In this document: piece by piece, positions 8,348-16,089 of the stretch
How positions within the stretch are numbered: position 1 is the stretch's first letter
Layout: every line of letters starts with the position of its first letter
Source of the DNA: an uncultured Phascolarctobacterium sp.
Lineage (GTDB): Bacteria; Bacillota; Negativicutes; Acidaminococcales; Acidaminococcaceae
NCBI RefSeq assembly: GCF_934190775.1
Contig: NZ_CAKPTG010000024.1
Coordinates: forward strand, 1-25,214
Direction of reading: 5' to 3'
DNA length: 25,214 nt
The notes under the pieces: generated by a model
Databases searched by the model: none
Told to the model about the DNA's origin: nothing
Seen by the model: only the letters and a program-made list of their open reading frames with translations
Translations under genes and position numbers: made by a program

Positions 8348-9091
8348 ATGGAAAAGGAACTTTTGTTATCAGTCCATGATTTAAAGAAAAGCTTTGGCGA
8401 GCGTGAAATTTTAAAGGGCATCAGCTTTGATGTTCGTCGCGGTGATGTTGTCTGCATCATCGGTCCTTCCGGCAGCGGCAAGTCTACGCTCATCCGCTGC
8501 GTGAACTATTTGGAGCATCCGACTGCCGGCACTATTGATTACCGTGGTACGGATGTAAACGAAGCTTTCAAAAAGCTGACCATGTATCGTACTAAGGTAG
8601 GCATGGTATTCCAATCCTTCAACCTGTTTAATAATATGACCGTTCTGGAAAACTGCATGGTTGGTCAGGTTAAGGTTCTTGGCAAAAGCAAAGAGGAAGC
8701 ACGTACTACTGCGCTGAAATATCTGAAGCACGTTGGTATGGACAGCTACGTAAATGCTAAACCGCACCAGCTGAGCGGTGGTCAAAAGCAGCGTGTGGCC
8801 ATTGCGCGTGCGTTGGCGCTGGAGCCGGAGGTTCTTTTAATGGACGAGCCGACTAGTGCACTGGATCCGGAAATGGTTGGCGAGGTTCTGCGCGTTATCC
8901 GCGACCTGGCTAAGGAAGGTTTGACCATGGTTATCGTAACGCATGAGATGGCTTTTGCGCGTGATGTTTCTAACCGTGTTATCTTTATTGACCAGGGCGT
9001 AATTGCTGAGGAAGGCGCACCGCAGGCGCTGTTTACGCATCCGAAGAATAAACGTACCCAGGATTTCTTAAGCAGATTTGCTAACGCTTAA
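8348..9091 (+). CDS. Amino acid ABC transporter ATP-binding protein (GlnQ/HisP type)
   Basis: A 247-residue ATPase that powers the importer. Walker A GPSGSGKST is at residues 39-47, the Q-loop in MVFQSFNLF, the signature LSGGQKQR from 142, Walker B LLMDEP with D166 and E167, the D-loop SALDPE, and the H-loop in VIVTHEM. It starts three bases after the permease stop, and its ribosome site AAAGGACGG lies in the permease 3' end, so the two are translationally linked. The product closely follows the PAAT (polar amino acid) subfamily, but the amino acid carried is not determined. Confidence 0.94.
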   Translation: MEKELLLSVHDLKKSFGEREILKGISFDVRRGDVVCIIGPSGSGKSTLIRCVNYLEHPTAGTIDYRGTDVNEAFKKLTMYRTKVGMVFQSFNLFNNMTVLENCMVGQVKVLGKSKEEARTTALKYLKHVGMDSYVNAKPHQLSGGQKQRVAIARALALEPEVLLMDEPTSALDPEMVGEVLRVIRDLAKEGLTMVIVTHEMAFARDVSNRVIFIDQGVIAEEGAPQALFTHPKNKRTQDFLSRFANA

Positions 9092-9113
9092 GCTAATTTT
9101 ATAACGTAGCTTT

Positions 9114-9158
9114 GCTCTCTGTTTCAAGCGGTACCTTGAAGCAGGGAGCTTTTGTTTT
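9114..9158 (+). terminator. Terminator after the amino acid ABC operon
   Basis: A 15-bp stem with a few G-T pairs (9114-9128 with 9135-9149) and the loop CGGTAC, followed by TTTTGTTTT. Confidence 0.85.
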
Positions 9159-9293
9159 GCGATGAGCTTTTATCATAACCGAGGGATGCGAGAAGAAATT
9201 ATAAGTCAACGCAGGAATTTTATTTATTGCTGTAGAAATTCTATTAAGGCGAGGAATATCTCTGCTTAGAAAGAGTTAAAGGTAGTGATAAAA

Positions 9294-10847
9294 ATGATGA
9301 AGGTTTTGCGAAGTGTTTTGCTTTGCGCTTTACTGTTGACTACTCATACAGCATTTGCCGCTAAGGGCACTCTGTTATATATACCCATGGACAACAGGCC
9401 GGTGTGCCTTGATTACACTGTGCAGACGATGCAGGCTGCAGGCTGGGATGTACAGCTGCCGCCTGCTGAATATATTGCCGGTGCTCAGTCAGCAGGGCAG
9501 CCGGAAGAGCTTTTTAACTGGCTAGAGGCTAAGGCCTGTGAATCGGTAGCCATTGTTGCTTCCTCTGATGCTTTGCTTTATGGCGGGCTGGTGGCATCTC
9601 GCACACATGAAATTTCGCCGGAGCTTCTGCAGCAGCGTGCAGAACGCTTGGTAGAGCTGAAAAAACAGCATGGCGGGCAGAAGGTTTATGTATTTACTAC
9701 TATTATGCGTTCGCCTAAGGCCAGCAGTGCGCCGACTGAGCCGGCATATTACAAGGAGTGGGGCCCTAAGATTTTCCGCTTGGGAGAGTTGGAAGACAAG
9801 CTGGAGCTTAAGCAGATTAAGCGGACAGAGGTTAAGGAGCTGGCGGAGCTGCGCAGCAGCATTCCCCGGGAAATACTTACTGATATGTTTACGCGCCGCA
9901 GCAATAATATCCGTGCTACGGAGCTTTTGCTGCATGGTGTAGAAAGCGGCGATTTTGATTATATGTTGATTGGCCGCGATGATACAGCTGCTTATTCGCA
10001 GGCACATAGGGAAGCACGCGAGATGGATATTCTGGTGAATGAGCTGCCGAAGGAAAAAATCCGTTTCTTCGCAGGCGCAGATCAGCTTGGGCTGCTGCTT
10101 TTGAGCCGTGCGGCCAACCGCCTGCAGTACGAGCTGCCGCTGGTAAATGTAACCTATGCTGCCGGCAAGGGAGGCAAGACTGTACCTACGTATGAGGATG
10201 ATACTGTGGCGGTGAGCGCCAAGCAGCATATTTACGCGGCAGGTGCCTTCCCGGTTTATTCGCGCAAAAATGCGGATTTGGTTTTGGCTGTCAACACTCC
10301 TGCCGACGGTGTGACACATGAGGCATCCGATGCAAGCAACAGCTATAAGGCATTGCCTGCTACCGTAAATTTCGTCAATAAGGTTGAACGCATTCTTAAG
10401 CATAATCATCCTGTGACTGTGGCGGATATCCGCTTTGGCAACGGTGCGGACAATGCTTTGGTAAAGACCTTGTTTGACAAACAGCTTGCCTACAGACTGG
10501 CATCCTACGGCGGTTGGAATACCGCGGGTAACAGCTTGGGCTTTGCTCTGGCGCAGGGCCTGCTGCATAAGCAGTTAACACCGGAAGCAAGAGAAAATCT
10601 GCTTAATGTGCGTTATCTTGATGATTGGGCATATCAGGCGAATGTGCGCATGCAAACTTATCAGCAGCTTATCTGGCCTAACTATTGGCCTAACAGTGGC
10701 TTGAACGAGGAGCAGCGTAAGGCGGCGGAAGAGTTTATTACTCGGGAAATCAACAAGGTGAGCAAGCCGTATATGGGCAACACTGCAGAAGAATATAAAT
10801 TTACGCTGCCGTGGAGCAGAATGTTTGAAGTAAAGGTGGAGCGATAA
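9294..10847 (+). CDS. Secreted DUF4127-family protein
   Basis: A 517-residue exported protein. A signal peptide is visible, with probable cleavage after AFA at residue 22. Just after it comes LLYIPMDNRPVCLDY (residues ~27-41), the start typical of DUF4127 (PF13552). Later blocks include SSDALLYGGLVASRTH, the FTTIMRSP stretch, and LIGRDDTAAYSQAHREAREM. The family has no assigned function I can state with confidence. ATG 9294 is chosen because AAAGGT (9278-9283) lies ten bases upstream; a GTG at 9285 is too close to it. The acetyltransferase gene begins one base after the stop codon, so they are probably co-transcribed. Confidence 0.75.
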   Translation: MMKVLRSVLLCALLLTTHTAFAAKGTLLYIPMDNRPVCLDYTVQTMQAAGWDVQLPPAEYIAGAQSAGQPEELFNWLEAKACESVAIVASSDALLYGGLVASRTHEISPELLQQRAERLVELKKQHGGQKVYVFTTIMRSPKASSAPTEPAYYKEWGPKIFRLGELEDKLELKQIKRTEVKELAELRSSIPREILTDMFTRRSNNIRATELLLHGVESGDFDYMLIGRDDTAAYSQAHREAREMDILVNELPKEKIRFFAGADQLGLLLLSRAANRLQYELPLVNVTYAAGKGGKTVPTYEDDTVAVSAKQHIYAAGAFPVYSRKNADLVLAVNTPADGVTHEASDASNSYKALPATVNFVNKVERILKHNHPVTVADIRFGNGADNALVKTLFDKQLAYRLASYGGWNTAGNSLGFALAQGLLHKQLTPEARENLLNVRYLDDWAYQANVRMQTYQQLIWPNYWPNSGLNEEQRKAAEEFITREINKVSKPYMGNTAEEYKFTLPWSRMFEVKVER

Positions 10848-10848
10848 A

Positions 10849-11460
10849 ATGTCAATGAAGTATACGCTTCGCCTTGCGAAGCTTGCGGATGCTGCAGAGC
10901 TGCTTGCAATTTACGCGCCCTTTGTCGCCAGCAGCGACAGGGCGCTCAGCGATGTATCATTTGAATATGAAGTACCGTCGATAGAAGAATTTACTGAGAG
11001 AATCAAAAATATTTCTGCAGCCTATCCTTATATAGTCTGTGAGCATGAGGGCAGCTTGCTTGGTTATGTTTATGCTCATCCTTATATTCAGCGTGCTGCC
11101 TATCAGTGGGGTGCGGAGGTGACAATTTATCTGACGCCTGAGGGGCAGGGACGTGGCTTAGGCAAGGTAATGTACGCAGCGTTGGAAAATATACTGCGCT
11201 TGCAGGGCGTAGTTGTGACCTATGCCTGCATTACCGCCAGCAATGAGCATAGCGTCAAAATGCATGAGGCTTGCGGCTATAAAATTATCGGTACCTTCAA
11301 TAACACAGGCTTCAAGCATGGTCATTGGCTGGACATGGTGTGGATGGAAAAGGTTATTGCCGAACATCCCAAGCAGCCAGAGCTGATCAAGAAGATAGGC
11401 GAGCTGCCAGCTGAAGTTGTAGCAGCAATTTTGCGGGATGCTTCTGCGAAGCTGCAGTAG
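10849..11460 (+). CDS. GNAT-family N-acetyltransferase (phosphinothricin/methionine sulfoximine type)
   Basis: A 203-residue cytoplasmic acetyltransferase using acetyl-CoA. The N-terminal LRLAKLADAAELLAIYAPFV and SFEYEVPSIEEFTERI match the phosphinothricin/methionine-sulfoximine acetyltransferase branch. The CoA-binding signature QGRGLG is at residues 100-105 following VTIYLTPE. A tail of about 30 residues (HPKQPELIKKIGEL onward) extends past the usual domain. The ribosome site AAGGTGGAG lies in the end of the DUF4127 gene, one base separates the genes, and translation is likely coupled. The acceptor is unknown; linkage to the secreted protein may be coincidental. Confidence 0.82.
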   Translation: MSMKYTLRLAKLADAAELLAIYAPFVASSDRALSDVSFEYEVPSIEEFTERIKNISAAYPYIVCEHEGSLLGYVYAHPYIQRAAYQWGAEVTIYLTPEGQGRGLGKVMYAALENILRLQGVVVTYACITASNEHSVKMHEACGYKIIGTFNNTGFKHGHWLDMVWMEKVIAEHPKQPELIKKIGELPAEVVAAILRDASAKLQ

Positions 11461-11542
11461 TCAGCATATTAGCAAAAACAGTTTTTGTGCATCAGCGTAA
11501 CAGCAATTTAAGAAGCTGTTGTAAGATTTTAGCAGAAAAAGA

Positions 11543-11597
11543 AAAAGCACTGTCGCTCTATCTGATATAAAAATATCAGTGAGCAGACAGTGCTTTT
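11543..11597. terminator. Bidirectional terminator between convergent genes
   Basis: AAAAGCACTGTC (11543-11554) pairs with GACAGTGCTTTT (11586-11597), with inner stems GCTC/GAGC and CTGATAT/ATATCAG around an AAAA loop. It can serve the acetyltransferase operon on plus and the ABC operon on minus. A weaker AACAGC/GCTGTT hairpin precedes it at 11499-11520. Confidence 0.88.
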
Positions 11598-11606
11598 GTG
11601 CTTTTA

Positions 11607-12425
11607 TCAGTTCTTCCAGGGGATAGCCTTTTTCTCCAACCATTGCAGGAACAGATTAAAGAGGAGGCCGAGCAACGACAATACAATAACTCCGGCCATC
11701 AAGCGGTCGGTAATCATCAAATCGCCGTAATGCAGGATAAGAGCACCGATGCCGACCTGTGCGGCAATCATCTCTGCTGCTACCAGCAGCAGCAGAGATG
11801 TGCCGGCAGCAAGGCGTAGGCCTGCGAAAATCATAGGTAAGGCGTTAGGCAGAACAACACTTTTCATCGTTTTCCACCAGCTGGCGTTAAAGCTGACAGC
11901 AACCTTGATAAGCAGCGTATCAACATTTTTGACGCCGCTGTAGGTGTTCATTGCTACCGGAAAGAAGACGCCGAGAGCAATAATCGTTACCTTCGACAGC
12001 TCGCCGATTCCCAGCCAAAGGATGAATAACGGCAGCAAAGCGATTTTAGGGATAGGATAAAGCGCGTTGACAACAGGATTACCGATTTTATCTGCCAGTG
12101 CCGAGGTACCGGTAACAAGACCGACTGCAAGTCCGATAAGGCTGCCGACAGCAAAACCGATTAAGATACGATATATGCTGGCTGCCAGGCTTACGCCGAT
12201 TTCGCCGTCAGCAAGCATGGTAAGCAGGGCGCTGATAATCTGGCTCGGTGCCGGCAAAAACAAAGAAGAAACCAGGCCGCAGCGGCAGATAGCCTCCCAA
12301 AAGAGCAGCAGGATGATGATGGAAGCAACGCTTACCCAATGCGGATAGGTCTTTTGCCAATGCGTCATACGGTTGCGCACGATATATTCATTAGCTGCGC
12401 TCGCAGCAGTTTTCTTTTCAGGCAT
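11607..12425 (-). CDS. ABC transporter permease, SsuC/TauC family
   Basis: A 272-residue inner-membrane subunit of a sulfonate/taurine/nitrate-type importer. It has about six hydrophobic helices from ASIIILLLFWEAICRCG (residues ~34-50), the family stretch LYPIPKIALLPLFILWLGIGE, and a cytoplasmic loop ending in SVVLPNALPMIFAGLRLA that contacts the ATPase. Its start codon overlaps the end of the ATPase gene by eight bases, so translation is coupled. The true substrate could be a sulfonate, taurine, nitrate/cyanate or a pyrimidine precursor. Confidence 0.88.
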   Translation of the reverse strand: MPEKKTAASAANEYIVRNRMTHWQKTYPHWVSVASIIILLLFWEAICRCGLVSSLFLPAPSQIISALLTMLADGEIGVSLAASIYRILIGFAVGSLIGLAVGLVTGTSALADKIGNPVVNALYPIPKIALLPLFILWLGIGELSKVTIIALGVFFPVAMNTYSGVKNVDTLLIKVAVSFNASWWKTMKSVVLPNALPMIFAGLRLAAGTSLLLLVAAEMIAAQVGIGALILHYGDLMITDRLMAGVIVLSLLGLLFNLFLQWLEKKAIPWKN

Positions 12426-13206
12426 TGTCTTCCACCTCCATTAAGGCAGCACGCGCATCCTTGCTGATATGCTCCCAAATGATACGGACAAATTCTGCAA
12501 TTTCGTCTGTGTGCTCAGGCTTAGCACGCTCGGCACGCGGAATGGCAATCTGCAGTATTTTGCTGACCTTTCCGGGGCGACGCGAAAGCAGTACAACTCT
12601 GTCAGCAAGCATTACTGCCTCCTGAATATTATGTGTAACATATAGCGTGGTCAGACGCGTCTTTTCCCACAGCGTTACCAGTTCCTCCTGCATGATGGTG
12701 CGTGTTTGCGCATCTAAGGCAGAAAACGGCTCATCCATCAGCAGCAGGTCAGGCTCGATAGCTAAAGCACGGGCAATGCCTACGCGCTGACGCATACCGC
12801 CGCTTAATTGGTGCGGGAAGGATTTTTCAAAGCCCTTTAAGCCTACAAGTTCAATGTAATGCTTAATGCGTGCTTCCTTTTCGTCTGCTTTCATGCCTGC
12901 TGTTTCCAACCCGAAGGCGATATTATCATGCACGTTGCGCCAGGGGAAGAGACCAGTTTCCTGAAAGACGATGCTCATACGAGGCTCATAGCCTGCAGCG
13001 ACATCAGTAAATTTTACGTTACCGCTTGTGGGCTCCAAAAGCCCGGCGGTTATATTGAGCAAGGTTGATTTACCACAGCCGGACGGTCCTACCAATGCTA
13101 CAAATTCTTCCTTATTAATGCTGAGGTTAATATCCTGCAAAACAGGAAGAAGCTTACCGCTGGTGGTGGTGAAATCCTTGCAGATATTTGCGATTTCTAA
13201 TTTCAT
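12418..13206 (-). CDS. ABC transporter ATP-binding protein, SsuB/TauB family
   Basis: A 262-residue ATPase paired with the permease downstream on the same strand. Walker A GPSGCGKST is at residues 40-48, the Q-loop at Q82 in IVFQETGLFPW, the signature LSGGMRQR from 134, Walker B LLLMDEP with D158 and E159, and the H-loop at H192 in TLYVTHN. The LFPWRNVHDNI sequence is characteristic of the nitrate/sulfonate/taurine branch. A GGAGGATGG ribosome site (13213-13221) lies upstream, directly after a terminator-like hairpin with a U5 tract (13217-13311). Confidence 0.92.
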   Translation of the reverse strand: MKLEIANICKDFTTTSGKLLPVLQDINLSINKEEFVALVGPSGCGKSTLLNITAGLLEPTSGNVKFTDVAAGYEPRMSIVFQETGLFPWRNVHDNIAFGLETAGMKADEKEARIKHYIELVGLKGFEKSFPHQLSGGMRQRVGIARALAIEPDLLLMDEPFSALDAQTRTIMQEELVTLWEKTRLTTLYVTHNIQEAVMLADRVVLLSRRPGKVSKILQIAIPRAERAKPEHTDEIAEFVRIIWEHISKDARAALMEVEDNA

Positions 13207-13216
13207 TTTCTACCAT

Positions 13217-13311
13217 CCTCCAAAAAGACTGGCGCTAATATATCAGTCGCAGCGTTTTGGTGCTAAAGCATCGTCAACGCATTTTGCAGCTGTTACATTT
13301 ACGCCAGTCTT
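13217..13311 (-). promoter_or_regulatory. Terminator-like long hairpin abutting the ATPase ribosome site
   Basis: On the minus strand, AAGACTGGCG (13302-13311) pairs perfectly with CGCCAGTCTT (13225-13234) across 67 bases. The right arm runs into T5, followed at once by GGAGG of the ATPase gene. Part of the loop can form an inner GCGTT/AACGC stem. It could attenuate transcription, protect the upstream mRNA end, or gate translation; none of these is proven here. Confidence 0.5.
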
Positions 13312-13327
13312 GCTTTAATACAATAGT

Positions 13328-14347
13328 TTATTTCTTCATTGCTTCATCCAGAAAGCTGGTGTTGGCAACATCCTTCGCGTCCAGTGTGCCGGAAATCATC
13401 TTGTTGTCAGTGTACCATTTAATCTGGGTTGCAATATCGCTGACAAGCAGCTTGCCGTCCTTATCAATATAGGGCAAGCCTGCTTTAATGTCTTCAGCCG
13501 GAGCCTTAACGTATTTGGCTACAATATTAACAACTTCTTCCAGCTTCTTGGCATCCTTCTTTTCTACTGCAGCTTCGTAGTAATAGTTGCAGGCTTTGTT
13601 GTAAGCACGCATGAAGCGTACAGCCGCATCCTTATTCTTCATAAAGTCAGGTGAGTAGAAAATAGCAGAGGTCTGGTAAGGAATAACGTCACCAACCTGT
13701 ACGACCAGTTTGCCATAGCCTGCTTTTTGCACCTTGGTGATGTTAGGCTCGTTTAAGATACAGCCGTCAATCTGCTTGCTTTCCAGAGCAGCCATAACAG
13801 CACTGAGCTTGCTCAGGGGAACAATTTCCACATCATTGAGGCTCATGCCCTGGGTTTCCAGCATTCTGCCAAGCATATAATGGAAGGTGGAGCCCTTTTG
13901 CGTAATACCGATACGCTTGCCCTTCAAATCCTTCAGGCTTTTTACACCGGCGTTATAGTTGTCGGTGGTCACAAGCAGTGCAGAAGAAGAATAGCCTTTT
14001 TGTTCACGGCCCTTATCTGCAACAATGCCCAGCTTTTGTCCCTTGGCTGCCATGTTATAAAGGCTGGCCGTAATGCCGGTAGCACCAACGTCAACCTTAG
14101 AGGAAGCAGTAGATACGGCAATCGGATGAGCGGCATCAAACCATTGTGGTTCAATTTCAATACCTTCTTCAGCAAAGAAACCCTTATCCATAGCGATAAA
14201 TAAAGGAGCGCTGCTTGTCAGGCGCAACATGCCAAGGCTTACCTTAGTTTTTTCTTTGGGTGTGTCTTTTTTTGAATCGTTACTGCCACAGCCTGCAGCT
14301 AATACTAATAGGCAAAGGCTGAGCAGAAGAGCAACTATTTTCTTCAT
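13328..14347 (-). CDS. ABC transporter substrate-binding lipoprotein, SsuA/NMT1-like
   Basis: A 339-residue exported lipoprotein that would bind the solute for the SsuBC-like pair downstream. The signal ends LAAGC, with C20 lipidated, followed by a charged linker. The mature domain starts VSLGMLRLTSSAPLFIAMDK and contains GFFAEEGIEIEPQWF and GKRIGITQKGSTFHYMLGRM, typical of NMT1/THI5-like binding proteins. ATG 14347 is chosen because it is preceded by GGGAAGGA; an in-frame TTG at 14371 lies upstream of that ribosome site. First gene of the operon, so binding protein probably outnumbers transporter. Substrate is not readable. Confidence 0.88.
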   Translation of the reverse strand: MKKIVALLLSLCLLVLAAGCGSNDSKKDTPKEKTKVSLGMLRLTSSAPLFIAMDKGFFAEEGIEIEPQWFDAAHPIAVSTASSKVDVGATGITASLYNMAAKGQKLGIVADKGREQKGYSSSALLVTTDNYNAGVKSLKDLKGKRIGITQKGSTFHYMLGRMLETQGMSLNDVEIVPLSKLSAVMAALESKQIDGCILNEPNITKVQKAGYGKLVVQVGDVIPYQTSAIFYSPDFMKNKDAAVRFMRAYNKACNYYYEAAVEKKDAKKLEEVVNIVAKYVKAPAEDIKAGLPYIDKDGKLLVSDIATQIKWYTDNKMISGTLDAKDVANTSFLDEAMKK

Positions 14348-14394
14348 TAATAATTCCTTCCCTTCTCCCAAAAATTCAATAAAATACCGCTTTT

Positions 14395-14423
14395 ATTCTA
14401 CACTATTTAACAATAAAAAGCAG
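14395..14423 (-). promoter_or_regulatory. Promoter for the SsuABC-like operon
   Basis: On the minus strand CTGCTT (14418-14423) and TAGAAT (14395-14400) are separated by 17 bp, about 48 bases upstream of the ATG. Confidence 0.5.
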
Positions 14424-14537
14424 TAATATTAATGAAAAAATCGTTTTGGCAGCAAAGAAAAAGCTTTTTTGTACGAAATGCAACAGAATTTGCCGATGCT
14501 TTAGACACCTTTATGTAAAAAATCTGTGTTAATACGG

Positions 14538-14569
14538 TTCTTAATAACAAAAAAATGCTATAATATAAT
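14538..14569 (+). promoter_or_regulatory. Promoter for the secreted protein gene
   Basis: Overlapping TATAAT boxes lie at 14559-14564 and 14564-14569, with weak -35 candidates TTCTTA (14538) and TTAATA (14541). Their position downstream of an in-frame ATG at 14526 argues that the latter is not the start. Confidence 0.5.
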
Positions 14570-14597
14570 AGTACGTTTGAAGAAAGGACGTGGAGAC

Positions 14598-15878
14598 GTG
14601 AAGATAAAATGGTTGGTGCAAGGCCTGGCCTGCAGCAGCGTACTTTTCTGCAGCACTATGGCCGCTGCCGCTAACACGCTGCTGGCGCAGGTGCCGCTGC
14701 AGCTGGCAGCGGAGCAGACTGTTACTGCCGAGCTGTGGGGTGACCAGATGCCTAACGGCTACGCAAATGATCTGCTTGTTATGATTAAGGATAAGGACAA
14801 GAAGCTTTTGACGGCTCATGCACCTTCTATTAAGGGCGGGTATAATTGCCAGCTTCAGCCTATTAAGCTGTGGGCAGGCAAAAGCGGCAGACAGCAGCTG
14901 CTGGTGAGTGCTGCTCAGGGAGATTGGCATGCGCCCAGTGAATATCGTGTGCTTTCCTTTGCCAATAAGAAAAATGTGCGTGAGGTCTTTGGTGCTGCCG
15001 AAAGCATGGGACTGGTAACGCAAGCCTATGCCAAGGACGGTAAAATGTATGTAGCTTTAATCGACGGCAATAAGTCGGATTTAACACCGGCTGCAGGCAG
15101 TGAGGTTGAAGACGGCAAGCTGGAGTATGGCGGCTTGCATTCGCTGGTGGCACATGATGTAGATAATGACGGTGCAGATGAATTATTGGGCTGTCAGCAG
15201 CTGGTGCAGAAAAAGCATCCTCTGGCAGATGTGGGCGCTATCTGGAAGCAGGATAAGAAGACTAAGGAATGGAAGCAGTTTTCCCTGACCATTATGACGC
15301 TTGCACCTACCCCTAAGGATAATACCGTAAATGATGGCAAGGATTTTGCTGCAGGAACATTGTTGGTACGCAAAATGGTAGTTCCTGGCGGTGAGGCAAC
15401 ATTCCCTGTTTTTGCCAGCAAGGATGTAGAACTGCAAAATAAAATGAATAAGCTGCTGCAGGAAGAATGCCAGGAATATCTGGATTATTTTTATAAGGGC
15501 GAGGCAGATATGGCATTTAAGGTGATGCGTGCTGACGAGCAGATTCTTAGCGTGCAGCTGATTAGCGGTAAAAGTCGCTTTATTCATCACCAGCTGAACG
15601 TAAATCCTAAGACGGGTGAAAAAATACGCCTTGATGAAGTGCTTAACGTCAAGGATAAGGATTTGCTGCCGCTGCTCAATGTGCTGAATACCAATAAAAA
15701 TGTGGTATATAAGGACAAGCTGCCTGATGAATGGTATATTGAAGGCGATAACTTGTTCTTGATGCAGCGTATTGATGGTGTGGACCAGGTATCGGGTTTT
15801 GCTTTGGGCAATCTGCATAAATTTTTGCTAAAAAATGAACTGTTGAATAGCAAAAAACTGACTGACCAGTCAGTATAA
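14598..15878 (+). CDS. Secreted protein of unknown function with FG-GAP-like and DUF3298-like parts
   Basis: A 426-residue exported protein with a signal peptide ending near MAAAA/N (residue 25). HDVDNDGADELL (D187 to E195) resembles the calcium-binding loop of FG-GAP/VCBS repeats. The C-terminal part (about 245-420), with FPVFASKDVELQNKMNKLL and NPKTGEKIRLDEVL, resembles DUF3298/RsiV-like extracellular domains; both are weak, by-eye resemblances. GTG 14598 is chosen because AGAAAGGA (14581-14588) lies nine bases upstream and the longer in-frame ATG would start inside the promoter. No terminator separates it from the RND genes downstream, and its last codons carry an operator-like palindrome. 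Confidence 0.6.
   Translation: MKIKWLVQGLACSSVLFCSTMAAAANTLLAQVPLQLAAEQTVTAELWGDQMPNGYANDLLVMIKDKDKKLLTAHAPSIKGGYNCQLQPIKLWAGKSGRQQLLVSAAQGDWHAPSEYRVLSFANKKNVREVFGAAESMGLVTQAYAKDGKMYVALIDGNKSDLTPAAGSEVEDGKLEYGGLHSLVAHDVDNDGADELLGCQQLVQKKHPLADVGAIWKQDKKTKEWKQFSLTIMTLAPTPKDNTVNDGKDFAAGTLLVRKMVVPGGEATFPVFASKDVELQNKMNKLLQEECQEYLDYFYKGEADMAFKVMRADEQILSVQLISGKSRFIHHQLNVNPKTGEKIRLDEVLNVKDKDLLPLLNVLNTNKNVVYKDKLPDEWYIEGDNLFLMQRIDGVDQVSGFALGNLHKFLLKNELLNSKKLTDQSV
15857..15874. promoter_or_regulatory. 18-bp palindrome, candidate TetR-type operator
   Basis: ACTGACTG and CAGTCAGT flank a central AC, giving 8-bp arms. It overlaps the end of the secreted protein gene, and a TATAAT at 15874-15879 immediately adjoins it. 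Palindromes with ACTGAC..GTCAGT arms resemble operators of TetR-family repressors, which often control RND pumps. No regulator gene is in the window. Confidence 0.35.
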
Positions 15879-15942
15879 TTTGCGAGAAGAAGATAATGGG
15901 AGAAAATGCAAGAAAAAATGGTGAAATCTGCTTAGATGGAGT

Positions 15943-15971
15943 TTGCATTTCTGAAAAATGTCCATTATAAT
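15943..15971 (+). promoter_or_regulatory. Promoter for the RND efflux operon
   Basis: TTGCAT at 15943-15948 and TATAAT at 15966-15971 with 17-bp spacing. Transcription would start near 15978, leaving a leader of about 110 bases that has only a weak CTGAAA/TTTCAG dyad (15981-16007). Confidence 0.7.
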
Positions 15972-16089
15972 AGTAGTATTCTGAAACTGGAGCAGGAATA
16001 TTTTCAGGTAAAGGCGCTACAATATAGCAGTCTTATTAGTTATTATATATATTGAGTAGTTTCAGAGTGAAGGTGAAGGAGGTTTTTTT

